Shown here piece after piece: positions 1 through 8,752 of a DNA stretch of 64,000 nucleotides (within the stretch, counting starts at the first letter, position 1; the number at the start of each line of letters is the position of its first letter). Both the position numbers and the translations under genes were made by a program. The notes below the pieces were generated by a model. That model made no database searches, had not been told where the DNA came from, and saw only the letters and a list, made by a program, of their open reading frames with translations. This DNA is from Prochlorococcus sp. AG-347-I15 (GTDB lineage: Bacteria; Cyanobacteriota; Cyanobacteriia; PCC-6307; Cyanobiaceae), in contig QCBN01000002.1 in assembly GCA_003281585.1 (NCBI GenBank), positions 124,001 to 188,000 on the forward strand. The letters run 5' to 3'.

Positions 1-494
1 TTACTGTTCATGCCAGGAAAGCTATCTTAAAAGGGCTAAATCCAAAACAAAACAGAACTATTCCTCCACTTAAATACGATGTAGTAAAAAAATTAAAAAA
101 ATGTAATCCAGAATTATTAATAGAAATCAATGGGGGTTTCACAAATATCGATGAATCATTAAAAGCTCTAATTGATTTTGATGGTGTAATGATAGGACGA
201 TCAGTTTATAAACATCCGTTAAGATGGTCTGAAATTGATAAAAAAGTCTATGGAATCAATACAAAAACCAAATCCGCTTCAGATATTATCTTCTCTTTAA
301 TTCCTTATATCGATAAGCACTTAACTGAAGGAGGAAATTCTTGGGATATTTGTAAACATCTCATAAATTTAGTCGAGGGTATTCCAAGAGCAAAAATTTG
401 GAGAAATAAAATTTCAATAAAATCTATAAATAAGGAATTAGATACTGAATATCTTCTAAAATTAACTTCTACACTTAAAGAAATGGGTTACTAA
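1..494 (+). CDS. dusA: tRNA-dihydrouridine synthase (DusA-type), 3' part
   Basis: The reading frame is open from position 3 and ends at TAA 492-494, giving the last 163 or so residues; the start lies outside the window. The visible part begins TVHARKA, matching the conserved His motif of the FMN TIM barrel, followed by a GGFTN segment and FDGVMIGRSVY, the phosphate-binding end of the barrel. DusA reduces uridine in the tRNA D-loop using FMN and NADPH. The active-site Cys is upstream and not visible. The C-terminal helical domain (about 100 residues) looks complete. It converges on the RRM gene, with the two stop codons overlapping. DusA rather than DusB is chosen from the GGF and VMIGR motifs and the long helical tail. 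Confidence 0.85.
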   Translation, partial: TVHARKAILKGLNPKQNRTIPPLKYDVVKKLKKCNPELLIEINGGFTNIDESLKALIDFDGVMIGRSVYKHPLRWSEIDKKVYGINTKTKSASDIIFSLIPYIDKHLTEGGNSWDICKHLINLVEGIPRAKIWRNKISIKSINKELDTEYLLKLTSTLKEMGY

Positions 495-1099
495 TTTTCA
501 TCATTTGAAGCATTGCCTCCGTTTGAGACTCCCCTTTTTCTTCTACTTCTACCACTTTCATATTCAGAATTCTCAGCAGTGTTTCCATAACTTCTATCCT
601 CCCATCCTTCTGCACCTGAGGATTTATTGGTGTAAGAATTGTTAGATTCGGAATTGCCGCCGCTGTAACCACCACCATAACCCCCACTGTAACCACCACT
701 ATAACCGCCGGAATTGCCGCTACCATAACCACCGGAGTTGCCGTTACCATAACCACCGGAGTTGCCGCTACCATAACCGCCGGAGTTGCCGCCGCTGTAA
801 CCGCCACCATAACCGCCGGAATTGCCGCCTCTTGCTCCTCTTCGAGATCCACCAGATCCTCTTGGTTCTGCTTTATTAATTCTTAATGGCCTACCCATAA
901 GCTCTGTACCTTGCAAACCATCAATTGCCTTAGCTTCAATTGCTTCATCTGCCATCTCAACAAATGCAAATCCTCTTTTTCTTCCCGTATCTCTTTCAAG
1001 AGGAAGAGAACAATTTAAAACTTCACCAAAAGGGGCAAATAACTGTAAAACATCTTCACGCTCCGCGCGGAAAGGCAAATTGCCAACAAAAATACTCAC
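491..1099 (-). CDS. RRM-type RNA-binding protein with glycine-rich repeat tail
   Basis: 202 residues with a GTG start. Residues 1-80 form one RNA recognition motif: RNP2 is IFVGNLP (3-9) and RNP1 is RKRGFAFVEM (about 40-49). Residues 85-160 are a low-complexity Gly/Tyr/Ser/Asn region built from units like GNSGGYGS, and the tail is polar and charged. Cyanobacterial Rbp proteins share this RRM plus glycine-tail plan and are known in other cyanobacteria as cold- or stress-induced single-stranded RNA binders, probably RNA chaperones. The RNA target here is unknown. The gene lies downstream of argH on the same strand, 117 nt away, so it may have its own promoter. The repeats are locally GC-rich and likely to vary in number between strains. 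Confidence 0.9.
   Translation of the reverse strand: MSIFVGNLPFRAEREDVLQLFAPFGEVLNCSLPLERDTGRKRGFAFVEMADEAIEAKAIDGLQGTELMGRPLRINKAEPRGSGGSRRGARGGNSGGYGGGYSGGNSGGYGSGNSGGYGNGNSGGYGSGNSGGYSGGYSGGYGGGYSGGNSESNNSYTNKSSGAEGWEDRSYGNTAENSEYESGRSRRKRGVSNGGNASNDEN
655..835. repeat. Tandem coding repeat, 24-nt unit (8-residue GNSGGYGS unit)
   Basis: This lies inside the RRM gene. Three consecutive 24-nt units begin taccataacc and differ at only a few positions; flanking units are shorter or degenerate. Read on the minus strand they encode GNSGGYGS or GNSGGYGN. The tract is visibly richer in G and C than its surroundings. It is an in-frame protein repeat, not a CRISPR array, because there are no unique spacers. 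Confidence 0.9.
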
Positions 1100-1216
1100 T
1101 TTAAACTAAATAAAGAAAATTAACCAAATTAAAAAAACTACAAATAGCAGCTTAATAACAATACTTTAATATTCTACTTCAAAGAATACCCTTGTAGTAT
1201 AAAAAAAAATTGAGAC

Positions 1217-2596
1217 TCAAATTAACAATTTTTTCTGCCAAATATTAACTTCCTTTTCAACTTGGGTGAAACCTGTACCACCTTCACTAGTCCTTGACTT
1301 CACGACATTAAGAGGTTCAAGCTCCACAAAAACATCTTCCTCGAATTTGGGATGAAATTTTTTAAATTCCTCAATTTTAAGATTTTTAAGTAACATTTTT
1401 CTCTCTAAACAATACTTAACAATTTCACCCACAATTTGATACGCCGTCCTAAATGGAACATTTTTTTTAACTAAATAATCTGCCAAATCAGTGGCATTAG
1501 AAAAATCATTTTTTACTGAAGCAGATAAATTTTCAAAATTAAATTCTATGCCCTCTTTAATTAAAATAGTCATTGCTTTAATACAAGATGATAGAGTCTC
1601 TGCAGTATCAAAGATTGGTTCTTTATCCTCCTGAAAATCCTTATTATATGCAAGTGGTACACCTTTTACCATAGTTAACAATGCTTGAAGATGTCCATAT
1701 ACTCTACCCGTTTTACCTCTTATCAATTCTGGAACATCAGGATTTTTTTTCTGCGGCATTAAGCTACTGCCTGTAGCACATTTATCTGTTAATTTTGCAA
1801 AAGAAAATTCATCAGTCACCCATAAAATTATTTCCTCCGAAATTTTACTCAAATGCGACATTAGTAAAGCAGATGCAGAAACAAACTCTATACAAAAATC
1901 TCTATCACTAACTGCGTCAATACTATTATTATATATCTTTTCGAAACCCAATTCTGAAGCTGTAAATTGCCTATCTATTTTTATTTTTGTACCAGCTAAT
2001 GCTGCAGCTCCCAATGGCGAAGTATTGACTCTTGACCTTACTTCTTTAAACCTTTCTCGATCTCTTTGAAACATTTCTAAATAAGCCAATAAATGATGAG
2101 CTAAAGATAATGGTTGGGCTCTTTGCATATGTGTATATCCAGGAATTAAGGTATAAACATTAGATTTTGCATGATTTAAGAGAGATTTTTGCAAATCAAT
2201 TATTAAAATCTCAAGATTATCAATCTCTTTCCTTAGCCATAATCTTATATCTGTACCAACTTGATCATTTCTACTTCTACCTGTATGTAATTTTTTTCCT
2301 GTTTCACCAATTAAACTAATTAGTTTTTCTTCAATACAATAGTGGATATCTTCCGAAGGAGGACTAGGAAAAAATTTGCCCTCCAGAAACTGAACTTTTA
2401 TTGTCTCTAAACCATTTATAATCTGAACAGTTTCAGAAGAAGATAAAACTTGAGTTTTTCCAAGCATTTTTGCATGAGCAATCGAACAATCTAAATCCTC
2501 TAAAATAAGCTTTTTATCAAAACCAATTGAAGCATTAAACTTTTCAATGAAAGGGTTAAGTGTATTATCAAACCTTTGACTCCAAACTTTTGACAT
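1217..2596 (-). CDS. argH: Argininosuccinate lyase
   Basis: 459 residues, the usual length for the family. It cleaves argininosuccinate to arginine and fumarate, the last step of arginine synthesis in the cytoplasm; argG, the preceding enzyme, is at 28914-30128. The fumarase/aspartase superfamily signature [12 protein letters not shown] is near residue 280 and carries the catalytic Ser on the mobile loop. TGRSRNDQ near residue 105 is the first conserved region and TxMQRAQP near 155 holds the catalytic His area in this superfamily. It is co-directional with the phosphatase gene upstream (62 nt gap). No anomaly is seen. Confidence 0.97.
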   Translation of the reverse strand: MSKVWSQRFDNTLNPFIEKFNASIGFDKKLILEDLDCSIAHAKMLGKTQVLSSSETVQIINGLETIKVQFLEGKFFPSPPSEDIHYCIEEKLISLIGETGKKLHTGRSRNDQVGTDIRLWLRKEIDNLEILIIDLQKSLLNHAKSNVYTLIPGYTHMQRAQPLSLAHHLLAYLEMFQRDRERFKEVRSRVNTSPLGAAALAGTKIKIDRQFTASELGFEKIYNNSIDAVSDRDFCIEFVSASALLMSHLSKISEEIILWVTDEFSFAKLTDKCATGSSLMPQKKNPDVPELIRGKTGRVYGHLQALLTMVKGVPLAYNKDFQEDKEPIFDTAETLSSCIKAMTILIKEGIEFNFENLSASVKNDFSNATDLADYLVKKNVPFRTAYQIVGEIVKYCLERKMLLKNLKIEEFKKFHPKFEEDVFVELEPLNVVKSRTSEGGTGFTQVEKEVNIWQKKLLI

Positions 2597-2658
2597 ATCA
2601 ATTGATAACTTTATATATCTCTAATAAAGCATTTTTTTATATACGTGACAAAAAATAT

Positions 2659-4014
2659 CTATTTCAATTGGAAAATAACCATAGATGCATCATCTTCCAA
2701 ATGTCTATTTTGTCCAGTAAAGTCATCTAATTTTTTAAAAATTTTATTTAAGATTTCTTGAGATGTAAAAGATTGTTTGCATAATTTTGTAAGATTTTTA
2801 ATTAACCTTTTCTCATCAAATCTTTCACCTGAAGAATTAGAAGTATCGATAACTCCATCGGTGTAATAAAGAACTAAATCATTTTCACTAAGCTTTATTT
2901 CGCCACACTGATATTCTGCGTCTTTTTGTAGACCAAGTACAAATCCTTCAGCATCTAATTTTATAATTTTCTGTTCTGAGCTTTTCCATAGCAAAGGAGG
3001 ATTATGAGCTGCATTCGCAAATCTCAATTTTCTAGTTCTAGGGTCATAATCTGAATAAAATAATGTTACAAATCTATGAGATTGATCTAAATCATTTATC
3101 GCTAGTTGATTCAAATCATGCAAAATCCTATCAGGAGGTAAACCAGTAAGAACTTCTGCACGCAGCATTCCTCTTAGCATCGTCATCAAAAGACCGGCAG
3201 GAATACCTTTACCCATAACATCACCTATAACTAAGGCCCATCTAGACTTTTCTTTTCTTTTTTCTGAAATATTCGTCTTTAGACACATAAAATCGTAATA
3301 ATCACCGCCTAACTTGAGTGCAGGTCTACAATGTGCAGCAAGGTCAACACCATAAATTGATGGACAATAGTCCGGGAGTAATTGAGATTGTATCTCAGCT
3401 CCTGTAGAAATCTCCCTATCTACATTCTCATGTTTTTTCTTTGTTTTTATTAAGCAGGAATTTTCCAACCCAACTGCAAGAGAATTTTTAACAAAATTAA
3501 AATGATAATCATCGGCAATAGAATTACCAGATAAATCTTTGCTGAAAATATAAATAAATCCTCTACATTTACCTCTAGATAATATTTTCTCAGTTTCGAT
3601 CCTATATTCTTTGAAATTATTTATTAAGGCATTTTCGAAGGTAAAAATTTCTTTAATTTTAAAATTTTTAGAAAAATTAAATTTATTAAAACAACTTTGA
3701 ATATCTTCTTGAATTTTTGAAAATTCATCATTAGCAGAAATTTTTATATTTTCATACCATATTTCTCCTTCGTAATTTAAAGGAATAATGAATATTATTT
3801 TTTCATTAAAAATATGCTTAAAAATTAAGCAAGTGTAGTCTAGTAATTTATTTACGTTAGAAAAAGATTTTAAATAATATGCTAATGAAGAAGCAATTTC
3901 AGTAAATTTAATTTTATTTTTATTTTTATTTTTAAAAGAAATTTTAGATTCATTATCTAAAAAGTTTTGAATAAATTTATTTGAAAATAATTTTTCTTTC
4001 TGATTATTTTTCAC
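2659..4014 (-). CDS. SpoIIE/RsbU-type PP2C serine phosphatase
   Basis: 451 residues with a GTG start. Residues from about 200 form a SpoIIE-type PP2C domain: LGGDYYDF, IGDVMGKGIPAGLLMTM and YYTDGVID carry the metal-binding Asp and Gly residues, and the domain ends EDDASMVIF. The first 190 residues are Lys/Asn-rich with a GAF-like alpha/beta pattern, probably a sensor. Such phosphatases usually dephosphorylate an anti-sigma-factor antagonist in a partner-switching cascade. No antagonist or kinase gene lies beside it, so its substrate is unknown. It sits between ftsY and argH on the same strand. The catalytic call is firm; the role is inferred. Confidence 0.88.
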   Translation of the reverse strand: MKNNQKEKLFSNKFIQNFLDNESKISFKNKNKNKIKFTEIASSLAYYLKSFSNVNKLLDYTCLIFKHIFNEKIIFIIPLNYEGEIWYENIKISANDEFSKIQEDIQSCFNKFNFSKNFKIKEIFTFENALINNFKEYRIETEKILSRGKCRGFIYIFSKDLSGNSIADDYHFNFVKNSLAVGLENSCLIKTKKKHENVDREISTGAEIQSQLLPDYCPSIYGVDLAAHCRPALKLGGDYYDFMCLKTNISEKRKEKSRWALVIGDVMGKGIPAGLLMTMLRGMLRAEVLTGLPPDRILHDLNQLAINDLDQSHRFVTLFYSDYDPRTRKLRFANAAHNPPLLWKSSEQKIIKLDAEGFVLGLQKDAEYQCGEIKLSENDLVLYYTDGVIDTSNSSGERFDEKRLIKNLTKLCKQSFTSQEILNKIFKKLDDFTGQNRHLEDDASMVIFQLK

Positions 4015-4081
4015 TTCAAATCTAATAGATAAATATGTTTTAACATTAAATTTAAATTTTTAAAAAAATTTAATTAAATAT

Positions 4082-5281
4082 TTATTTATCTGCAAGCATA
4101 GCTTCAACAAATTCATAACTATTAAAAGGTCTCAAATCCTTTATACCTTCTCCAGCACCAATAAATCTTATAGGCAAATTCACTTCTTCTGAAACAGCTA
4201 AAGAAACGCCTCCTCGAGAAGTTCCATCTAATTTAGTAATAATTGCTCCACTTAAATCTGCCGATTTAGCAAAACTTTTTGCTTGCTTTAGCCCGTTTTG
4301 TCCTTGACTTGCATCTAAGACTAATAATGATTCAACAATTGCTTCTGGAACCTTTTTATCAATAATTTTTTTTATTTTTGCTAATTCGTCCATCAAATTA
4401 TTTTTTGTTTGTAATCTTCCTGCTGTATCAACTAGCAATAAATCAACATTTCTTTTTTTTGCAGAATTAATTGCATCAAACACAACAGCCGCTGGATCAG
4501 CATTTTTTGATTGATTAGATATTACATCAACATTACTCCTCTCACCCCATACTTTTAATTGTTCTACTGCCGCAGCTCTAAAAGTATCAGCTGCAGCTAT
4601 CAAAGTTTTATAATTACTCTTTGATGATAAATAAGCCAATTTTCCTAATGTAGTAGTTTTGCCAACGCCATTAACTCCTACTAACAACCAAACATTTAAC
4701 TTACCCTTTTGAGGCACTAAAAGATCAGTTCCTGAATTTTTTATTGGTTTATCAATAATTAATTTTAATTCCTTCTTTAAGAATTTTATTCCTGCTTCTC
4801 CACCGACCACTTCCTCGTTTAATTTTTTTCTAAGAGAACTTATAACTTTATCAGTTGAACCAATACCGACATCAGCTCTTATTAGTAAGGTTTCTAAATC
4901 ATCGAGAGATTCTGGTGTAAGAGGATCATCTCCTAATTTATCCAATAATTCAGTAACAAATCCTTTTCTAGTTTCTTCTAAACCTCTTCTTAATTTAGTT
5001 AACCAATCAATTTCATCTATCGATATTTGATTAATTTTTTTTCCTTGGGCAGCTAATACCATTGCAGACCAAGTAAAGTTTTCATCAAATTCTCCTAATT
5101 GAGATTCATCAACATTTTTAGGAGGCAATATAGTATTTTCTGCACTTAGAGTATCAACCAATTCTTGCTCCTGCTCTTCTTGCTTCTTTAATTCTTGCTT
5201 CTGCTCTTCTTGCTTTTTTTTTAAAAGTGCATATGCTTGTGCAGCCCACTCTCGTGAATTGTCAGAATCAATATTTGTCAT
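4082..5281 (-). CDS. ftsY: Signal recognition particle receptor FtsY
   Basis: 399 residues. FtsY is the SRP receptor GTPase that docks ribosome-nascent-chain complexes at the membrane. Residues 1-90 form an acidic Gln/Glu/Lys-rich A region with repeated KQEEQ-like blocks, expected to be a flexible membrane-contact segment. The NG domain follows: the P-loop GVNGVGKTTTLGKLA is near residue 205, DTFRAAAVEQL near 232, DTAGRLQTKNNLM near 285 and TKLDGTSRGG near 350. The C-terminal GEGIKDLRPF is typical of FtsY. It is downstream of nusB (68 nt gap) and upstream of the phosphatase on the same strand. Confidence 0.97.
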   Translation of the reverse strand: MTNIDSDNSREWAAQAYALLKKKQEEQKQELKKQEEQEQELVDTLSAENTILPPKNVDESQLGEFDENFTWSAMVLAAQGKKINQISIDEIDWLTKLRRGLEETRKGFVTELLDKLGDDPLTPESLDDLETLLIRADVGIGSTDKVISSLRKKLNEEVVGGEAGIKFLKKELKLIIDKPIKNSGTDLLVPQKGKLNVWLLVGVNGVGKTTTLGKLAYLSSKSNYKTLIAAADTFRAAAVEQLKVWGERSNVDVISNQSKNADPAAVVFDAINSAKKRNVDLLLVDTAGRLQTKNNLMDELAKIKKIIDKKVPEAIVESLLVLDASQGQNGLKQAKSFAKSADLSGAIITKLDGTSRGGVSLAVSEEVNLPIRFIGAGEGIKDLRPFNSYEFVEAMLADK

Positions 5282-5349
5282 TGATATTTATAAATATTCA
5301 TCATGTGTATTTAATAAATTTTAAAATACTATTTATTTATATCAAATAA

Positions 5350-5979
5350 TTATTGCAATTTAACTGTTTGTAATCTCCTTAAAACTCCATTTATAAATTT
5401 TCTTCCTTGCATATCACTATATTTATTAGCTAAGTTTACTGCCTCATCACAAGCAACGGCAACAGGTGTATCCAAAAAATGTATGTCTGCATATGCTAAA
5501 CGCAAAATATCGCGATCAATTCTTGGAAGTCTTTTTAATCTCCAACCAACCATTGATTGATCGATATGAGAATCAATAATCTTAAGGTTATTAATAATAT
5601 TACTGATCCTGTGATTCACATCCTCTCTGATATCAATTTGCCCACTAGAAACTATTAATTTTGGAAAGTCTAAAGTAACTGAAAGTGTGTTCATTACATT
5701 TTCAATTTTTGTGAGAGATTTTTTTAGCTCGTTTCTAACATTCGAAAAAGAGTGGTCAATACCTTCTTGCAATTCACTCTCCAATATTTTTTGTGATGCA
5801 TTTTCTAAATCTGATTCGCAATTATCTAATTCGTCTCTGCAATGGTTTATCAAAGAATCCAAAGCAGATTCAAAAATCTCTTCTATCTGAAATTTATTTA
5901 ATTTAAAATCACCTTTATCTTTTATCAAACCTAAAGAAATTAAAGATAATTCTCTAGAAAGGGATCTAGTATTATGCAT
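5350..5979 (-). CDS. nusB: Transcription antitermination factor NusB
   Basis: About 209 residues. NusB binds boxA RNA with S10 during rRNA antitermination. The C-terminal NusB fold is clear: DSHIDQSMVGWRLKRL near residue 140, RIDRDILRLAYADI near 155 and an AVNLANKYSD helix before RKFINGVL. Cyanobacterial NusB carries an extra N-terminal or middle region compared with the roughly 140-residue E. coli protein, and that is seen here. An in-frame TTG at 5982 precedes the ATG; I prefer the ATG at 5979, which lies 3 nt after the TAA of the DUF502 gene. The two genes are almost certainly co-transcribed. Confidence 0.93.
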   Translation of the reverse strand: MHNTRSLSRELSLISLGLIKDKGDFKLNKFQIEEIFESALDSLINHCRDELDNCESDLENASQKILESELQEGIDHSFSNVRNELKKSLTKIENVMNTLSVTLDFPKLIVSSGQIDIREDVNHRISNIINNLKIIDSHIDQSMVGWRLKRLPRIDRDILRLAYADIHFLDTPVAVACDEAVNLANKYSDMQGRKFINGVLRRLQTVKLQ

Positions 5980-5982
5980 CAA

Positions 5983-6717
5983 TTAGGAAGAAGTATTAGT
6001 AGAAGCACGTAATTGAGAAAATAATTTTGAAAATGTTGGATTTGTAGAGTTATTCTTTTCATCTGGATTAACTATCCCAGCCGATATAATTGTTCTAAAT
6101 GCATCTTCAACAGAAATATCCAAATCTTTAACGGAGGCTTCAGGAACCAATGTATACCAACCTGTAGTTGGGTTTGGTGCTGTGGGTATAAAAACACTTA
6201 ACAACTTTTCTTCCAACTCTGGCTGGAGAGAAGGACCAACATCACCAGTTACAAAACCTACACTATATAAACCTTCTCGGGGATATTCAACTAAAACAAC
6301 CCTTCTAAATCGATTAGATTTATTACTTAAAAAAGTTTCAAGTAATTGTTTGAGGGTTTTGTAAACTGCCCCTGCTACAGGAATTTTTGATAATGTACCT
6401 TCTCCAAATTCTAATAACCATCTTCCTACAAAATTTCTCGCCATTAACCCTATTAGCAATATGGCTAACAAAGGTACAGTTAAACCCAAAGTAAGATTAA
6501 TTAAATCTTGTAATAATGGATTTAAATTAATGAAAGGATTTAATTGCTTAGGAACAGAGGTAACTAATGTTAATACAAATTTACTAACCAATGATGAAAG
6601 CCATATTGTTGTTGCTAAAGGTATTACAACCAACAATCCAGCTATAAGATCATTTTTTAGATCCTGTTGAAGCCTAGAACCTAGGTTCGAATCTTGGTTT
6701 TGATTAGATTCAACCAA
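5983..6717 (-). CDS. DUF502 family membrane protein
   Basis: 244 residues, membrane protein of unknown function. Two hydrophobic segments are visible, at about residues 25-50 (LIAGLLVVIPLATTIWL) and 75-95, followed by a soluble part with GRWLLEFGEGTLSKIPV, a signature of the DUF502 family, which is widespread in bacteria and also found in plants. The only in-frame start is TTG at 6717; an AGGGAC Shine-Dalgarno-like element on the minus strand (6724-6729) sits about 6 nt upstream and supports it. The next in-frame stop upstream is at 6754. The gene leads the nusB-ftsY-phosphatase-argH run. Confidence 0.85.
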   Translation of the reverse strand: MVESNQNQDSNLGSRLQQDLKNDLIAGLLVVIPLATTIWLSSLVSKFVLTLVTSVPKQLNPFINLNPLLQDLINLTLGLTVPLLAILLIGLMARNFVGRWLLEFGEGTLSKIPVAGAVYKTLKQLLETFLSNKSNRFRRVVLVEYPREGLYSVGFVTGDVGPSLQPELEEKLLSVFIPTAPNPTTGWYTLVPEASVKDLDISVEDAFRTIISAGIVNPDEKNNSTNPTFSKLFSQLRASTNTSS

Positions 6718-6843
6718 AATAAAGTCCCTAATTATAATTACTTTACTAATAATTTAACTGTTTTTACTAAGTTAGGATATATTTTTTTTTAATTTAAATT
6801 ATTTATTGGTTTCTTCTCGAAAAAATAACTTTTAAAAAATACT

Positions 6844-7815
6844 ATGCATAATAGAGAAATGATCAATACTATTCAAGACAAAATAAAAATCAGTAAAAAA
6901 TTAAAAGAAAAAGCAATTGAAGAAGGTTTTACTATAGCTGGAATTGCTTCAATACCAGGAGGTTCTCGCTTAAAATTAAGAACTTATGCATTAGAGAGAT
7001 GGTTATCAAATAATCATCATGCTGAAATGAAATGGATGGAAGCAGAAAGAAGAAAAAACATAAACTCACTTCTCAACGATGCAAAAAGTGTTCTAAGCGT
7101 CGGATTTACTTATATAAATTCACAAAATAAAAACAACAACCGCTTGAAGATAGGAAAGTTTAGTCAAGGAGAAGATTATCACAAAGTGATTGAAAAAAAA
7201 TTAAAAAATATTGGTAAATGGATCAACTTCGAAATTCCCGATTGCAAATGGAAAATATGTATAGATACCTCTCCGCTTCTTGAAAAAGCATGGGCTGAGG
7301 AATCAGGGATTGGCTGGATAGGAAAAAATAGTAATTTAATAAGCAAAAAAAATGGTTCTTGGTTTACTTTGGGTTTTATGATCCTCACAAAGGATTTAAT
7401 ACCAGATGAACCCCATCAATCCCTTTGTGGAAAATGTGATATTTGTATTGAACGTTGTCCAACTAATGCAATAGTAGAACCCTTCGTAATACAATCAGAT
7501 CTGTGCATTGCGTATCACACAATAGAAAACAGAGAAAAAACTATTCCAAAAAATATAGAAGAAAATTTGAACGGATGGGTTGCAGGATGTGATATTTGTC
7601 AAGACGTATGCCCTTGGAATAAGTCAGTGCCATACAATAATAGTTTTGAAACTACTCCTAAAGAATGGATTAAAAACCTCAGTATTGACTCTTTAAATTG
7701 GGATGATGAAACTTGGAAAAAAAATCTCAAGGGAACTACCTTAAAGAGAATTAAACCATGGATGTGGAAAAGAAATATAAAAGCAAACCTCAAAAATAAC
7801 AGAATAAAAATATGA
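6844..7815 (+). CDS. queG: Epoxyqueuosine reductase
   Basis: 323 residues. QueG is a cobalamin-dependent Fe-S enzyme that reduces epoxyqueuosine to queuosine in the tRNA wobble position. Two ferredoxin-like 4Fe-4S motifs are visible: CGKCDICIERCP near residue 198 and CDICQDVCPWN near residue 250. The N-terminal QueG domain is seen in GIASIPGGSRLKL, AEMKWM and the DTSPLLEKAWAEESGIGWIGKN stretch (shown in part), near residues 140-165. It is shorter than the roughly 380-residue enzymes of E. coli and Bacillus and appears to lack their C-terminal HEAT-like extension. Two further pathway genes, queE and queC, lie at 48.9-50.2 kb. Its stop overlaps the TPR gene start as ATGA. Confidence 0.94.
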   Translation: MHNREMINTIQDKIKISKKLKEKAIEEGFTIAGIASIPGGSRLKLRTYALERWLSNNHHAEMKWMEAERRKNINSLLNDAKSVLSVGFTYINSQNKNNNRLKIGKFSQGEDYHKVIEKKLKNIGKWINFEIPDCKWKICIDTSPLLEKAWAEESGIGWIGKNSNLISKKNGSWFTLGFMILTKDLIPDEPHQSLCGKCDICIERCPTNAIVEPFVIQSDLCIAYHTIENREKTIPKNIEENLNGWVAGCDICQDVCPWNKSVPYNNSFETTPKEWIKNLSIDSLNWDDETWKKNLKGTTLKRIKPWMWKRNIKANLKNNRIKI

Positions 7816-8675
7816 GAAAGTTTTTTAAAAATATATTATGCCTTTACCTAATGAGTTTTTGGTTTATTCAGATAGAAAAAGTTCAATCAATTGTTCCTTA
7901 TTATTATTTTCCAACAATAAAAAATTTACAAAAAGAAAGTTTATCAATAGCCAAAAATGCATACCAACTTTTATATTTTGGACAGTATGAAGACAGTCTT
8001 AACTTAGCTAAATTAGCTGTAAAGATAAATGCAACAGATGAAAAACTATGGTTAATTTTATCTGAAGCACAGGTAGCAAATAAACTATACAAAAATGCAT
8101 TAAATTCCTTAATTAAGGCAGAAGAAATAAATTCCAATATTAGCGAAATATATTTTGCTAAAAGTAATGTTTACTTACAAATTTCACAACAAAACAAAGC
8201 AAAAAATGCCTTAGAGACGGGATTAAGTATTGAACCAAATAACTATAAAGCTATTTTTCAATTGGGGAATATTTTTTTAATGGAAAAAAATTACTTTAAA
8301 GCAATTAAAATTTTTGATAGATCTATAAAAGTTAAACCTGATTACTGGCAAGCATTCAATAATAAGGGTTTAGCTTATTTTGAAAAAAACGATTTAAATT
8401 TATCAATAGAACATTTTGAAAAAGCAATCTCAATTGAAGATAACGCTGAACCATTACTTGGTCTTGCATCATGTTTAAGAATTAAAGATATTAAATTAGC
8501 ACTTGAATTAGCAAAAAAAGCTTTAGCTAAAGATCCCAACTATGTGAATTATGATTATAGAAAAGAACAATTATGGGGAGAAAAACTACAAACTTCAACA
8601 GAAATACTTTTACAAAATAAACAGCTTCAAAAAGATGTGATGTTGGCAAAATCCAAAATAAATGCATCTTATTGA
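7812..8675 (+). CDS. TPR-repeat protein with N-terminal signal or anchor
   Basis: 287 residues. Residues 6-25 are hydrophobic after a basic start, consistent with a signal peptide or membrane anchor and an extracytoplasmic location. Residues 40-230 contain about five tetratricopeptide repeats, for example AYQLLYFGQYEDSLNLAKLA and KPDYWQAFNNKGLAYFEKN, with the Ala/Gly/Tyr spacing of TPRs. TPRs are protein-binding scaffolds; the partner is unknown. It starts inside the queG stop (ATGA), so translation is probably coupled, but no functional link with queuosine is evident. A topoisomerase gene follows 77 nt downstream. Confidence 0.8.
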   Translation: MRKFFKNILCLYLMSFWFIQIEKVQSIVPYYYFPTIKNLQKESLSIAKNAYQLLYFGQYEDSLNLAKLAVKINATDEKLWLILSEAQVANKLYKNALNSLIKAEEINSNISEIYFAKSNVYLQISQQNKAKNALETGLSIEPNNYKAIFQLGNIFLMEKNYFKAIKIFDRSIKVKPDYWQAFNNKGLAYFEKNDLNLSIEHFEKAISIEDNAEPLLGLASCLRIKDIKLALELAKKALAKDPNYVNYDYRKEQLWGEKLQTSTEILLQNKQLQKDVMLAKSKINASY

Positions 8676-8686
8676 TATTCAATACT

Positions 8687-8704
8687 GGTAAATATTTGTT
8701 TACC
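8687..8704 (+). terminator. Short hairpin between the TPR and topoisomerase genes
   Basis: GGTAAA (8687-8692) and TTTACC (8699-8704) form a perfect 6-bp stem with a 6-nt loop, 11 nt after the TPR stop codon. No strong T-run follows, so it is at best a weak terminator or a 3' end stabiliser. In such AT-rich DNA it could be chance. Confidence 0.25.
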
Positions 8705-8752
8705 TATTAGTCTTAATTTAGTTAATGAATTCATATTTAATTTTGCACTCTA

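Noticed and set aside
655-835. CRISPR-like repeat array
   Set aside because: Repeats are contiguous with no unique spacers and are in frame with the glycine-rich tail.
475-852. Open reading frame rich in Val, Met, Ala and Thr, same strand as the RRM gene
   Set aside because: It is another frame of the glycine repeat of the RRM protein; its repetitive composition mirrors the 24-nt units and it has no recognisable domain.
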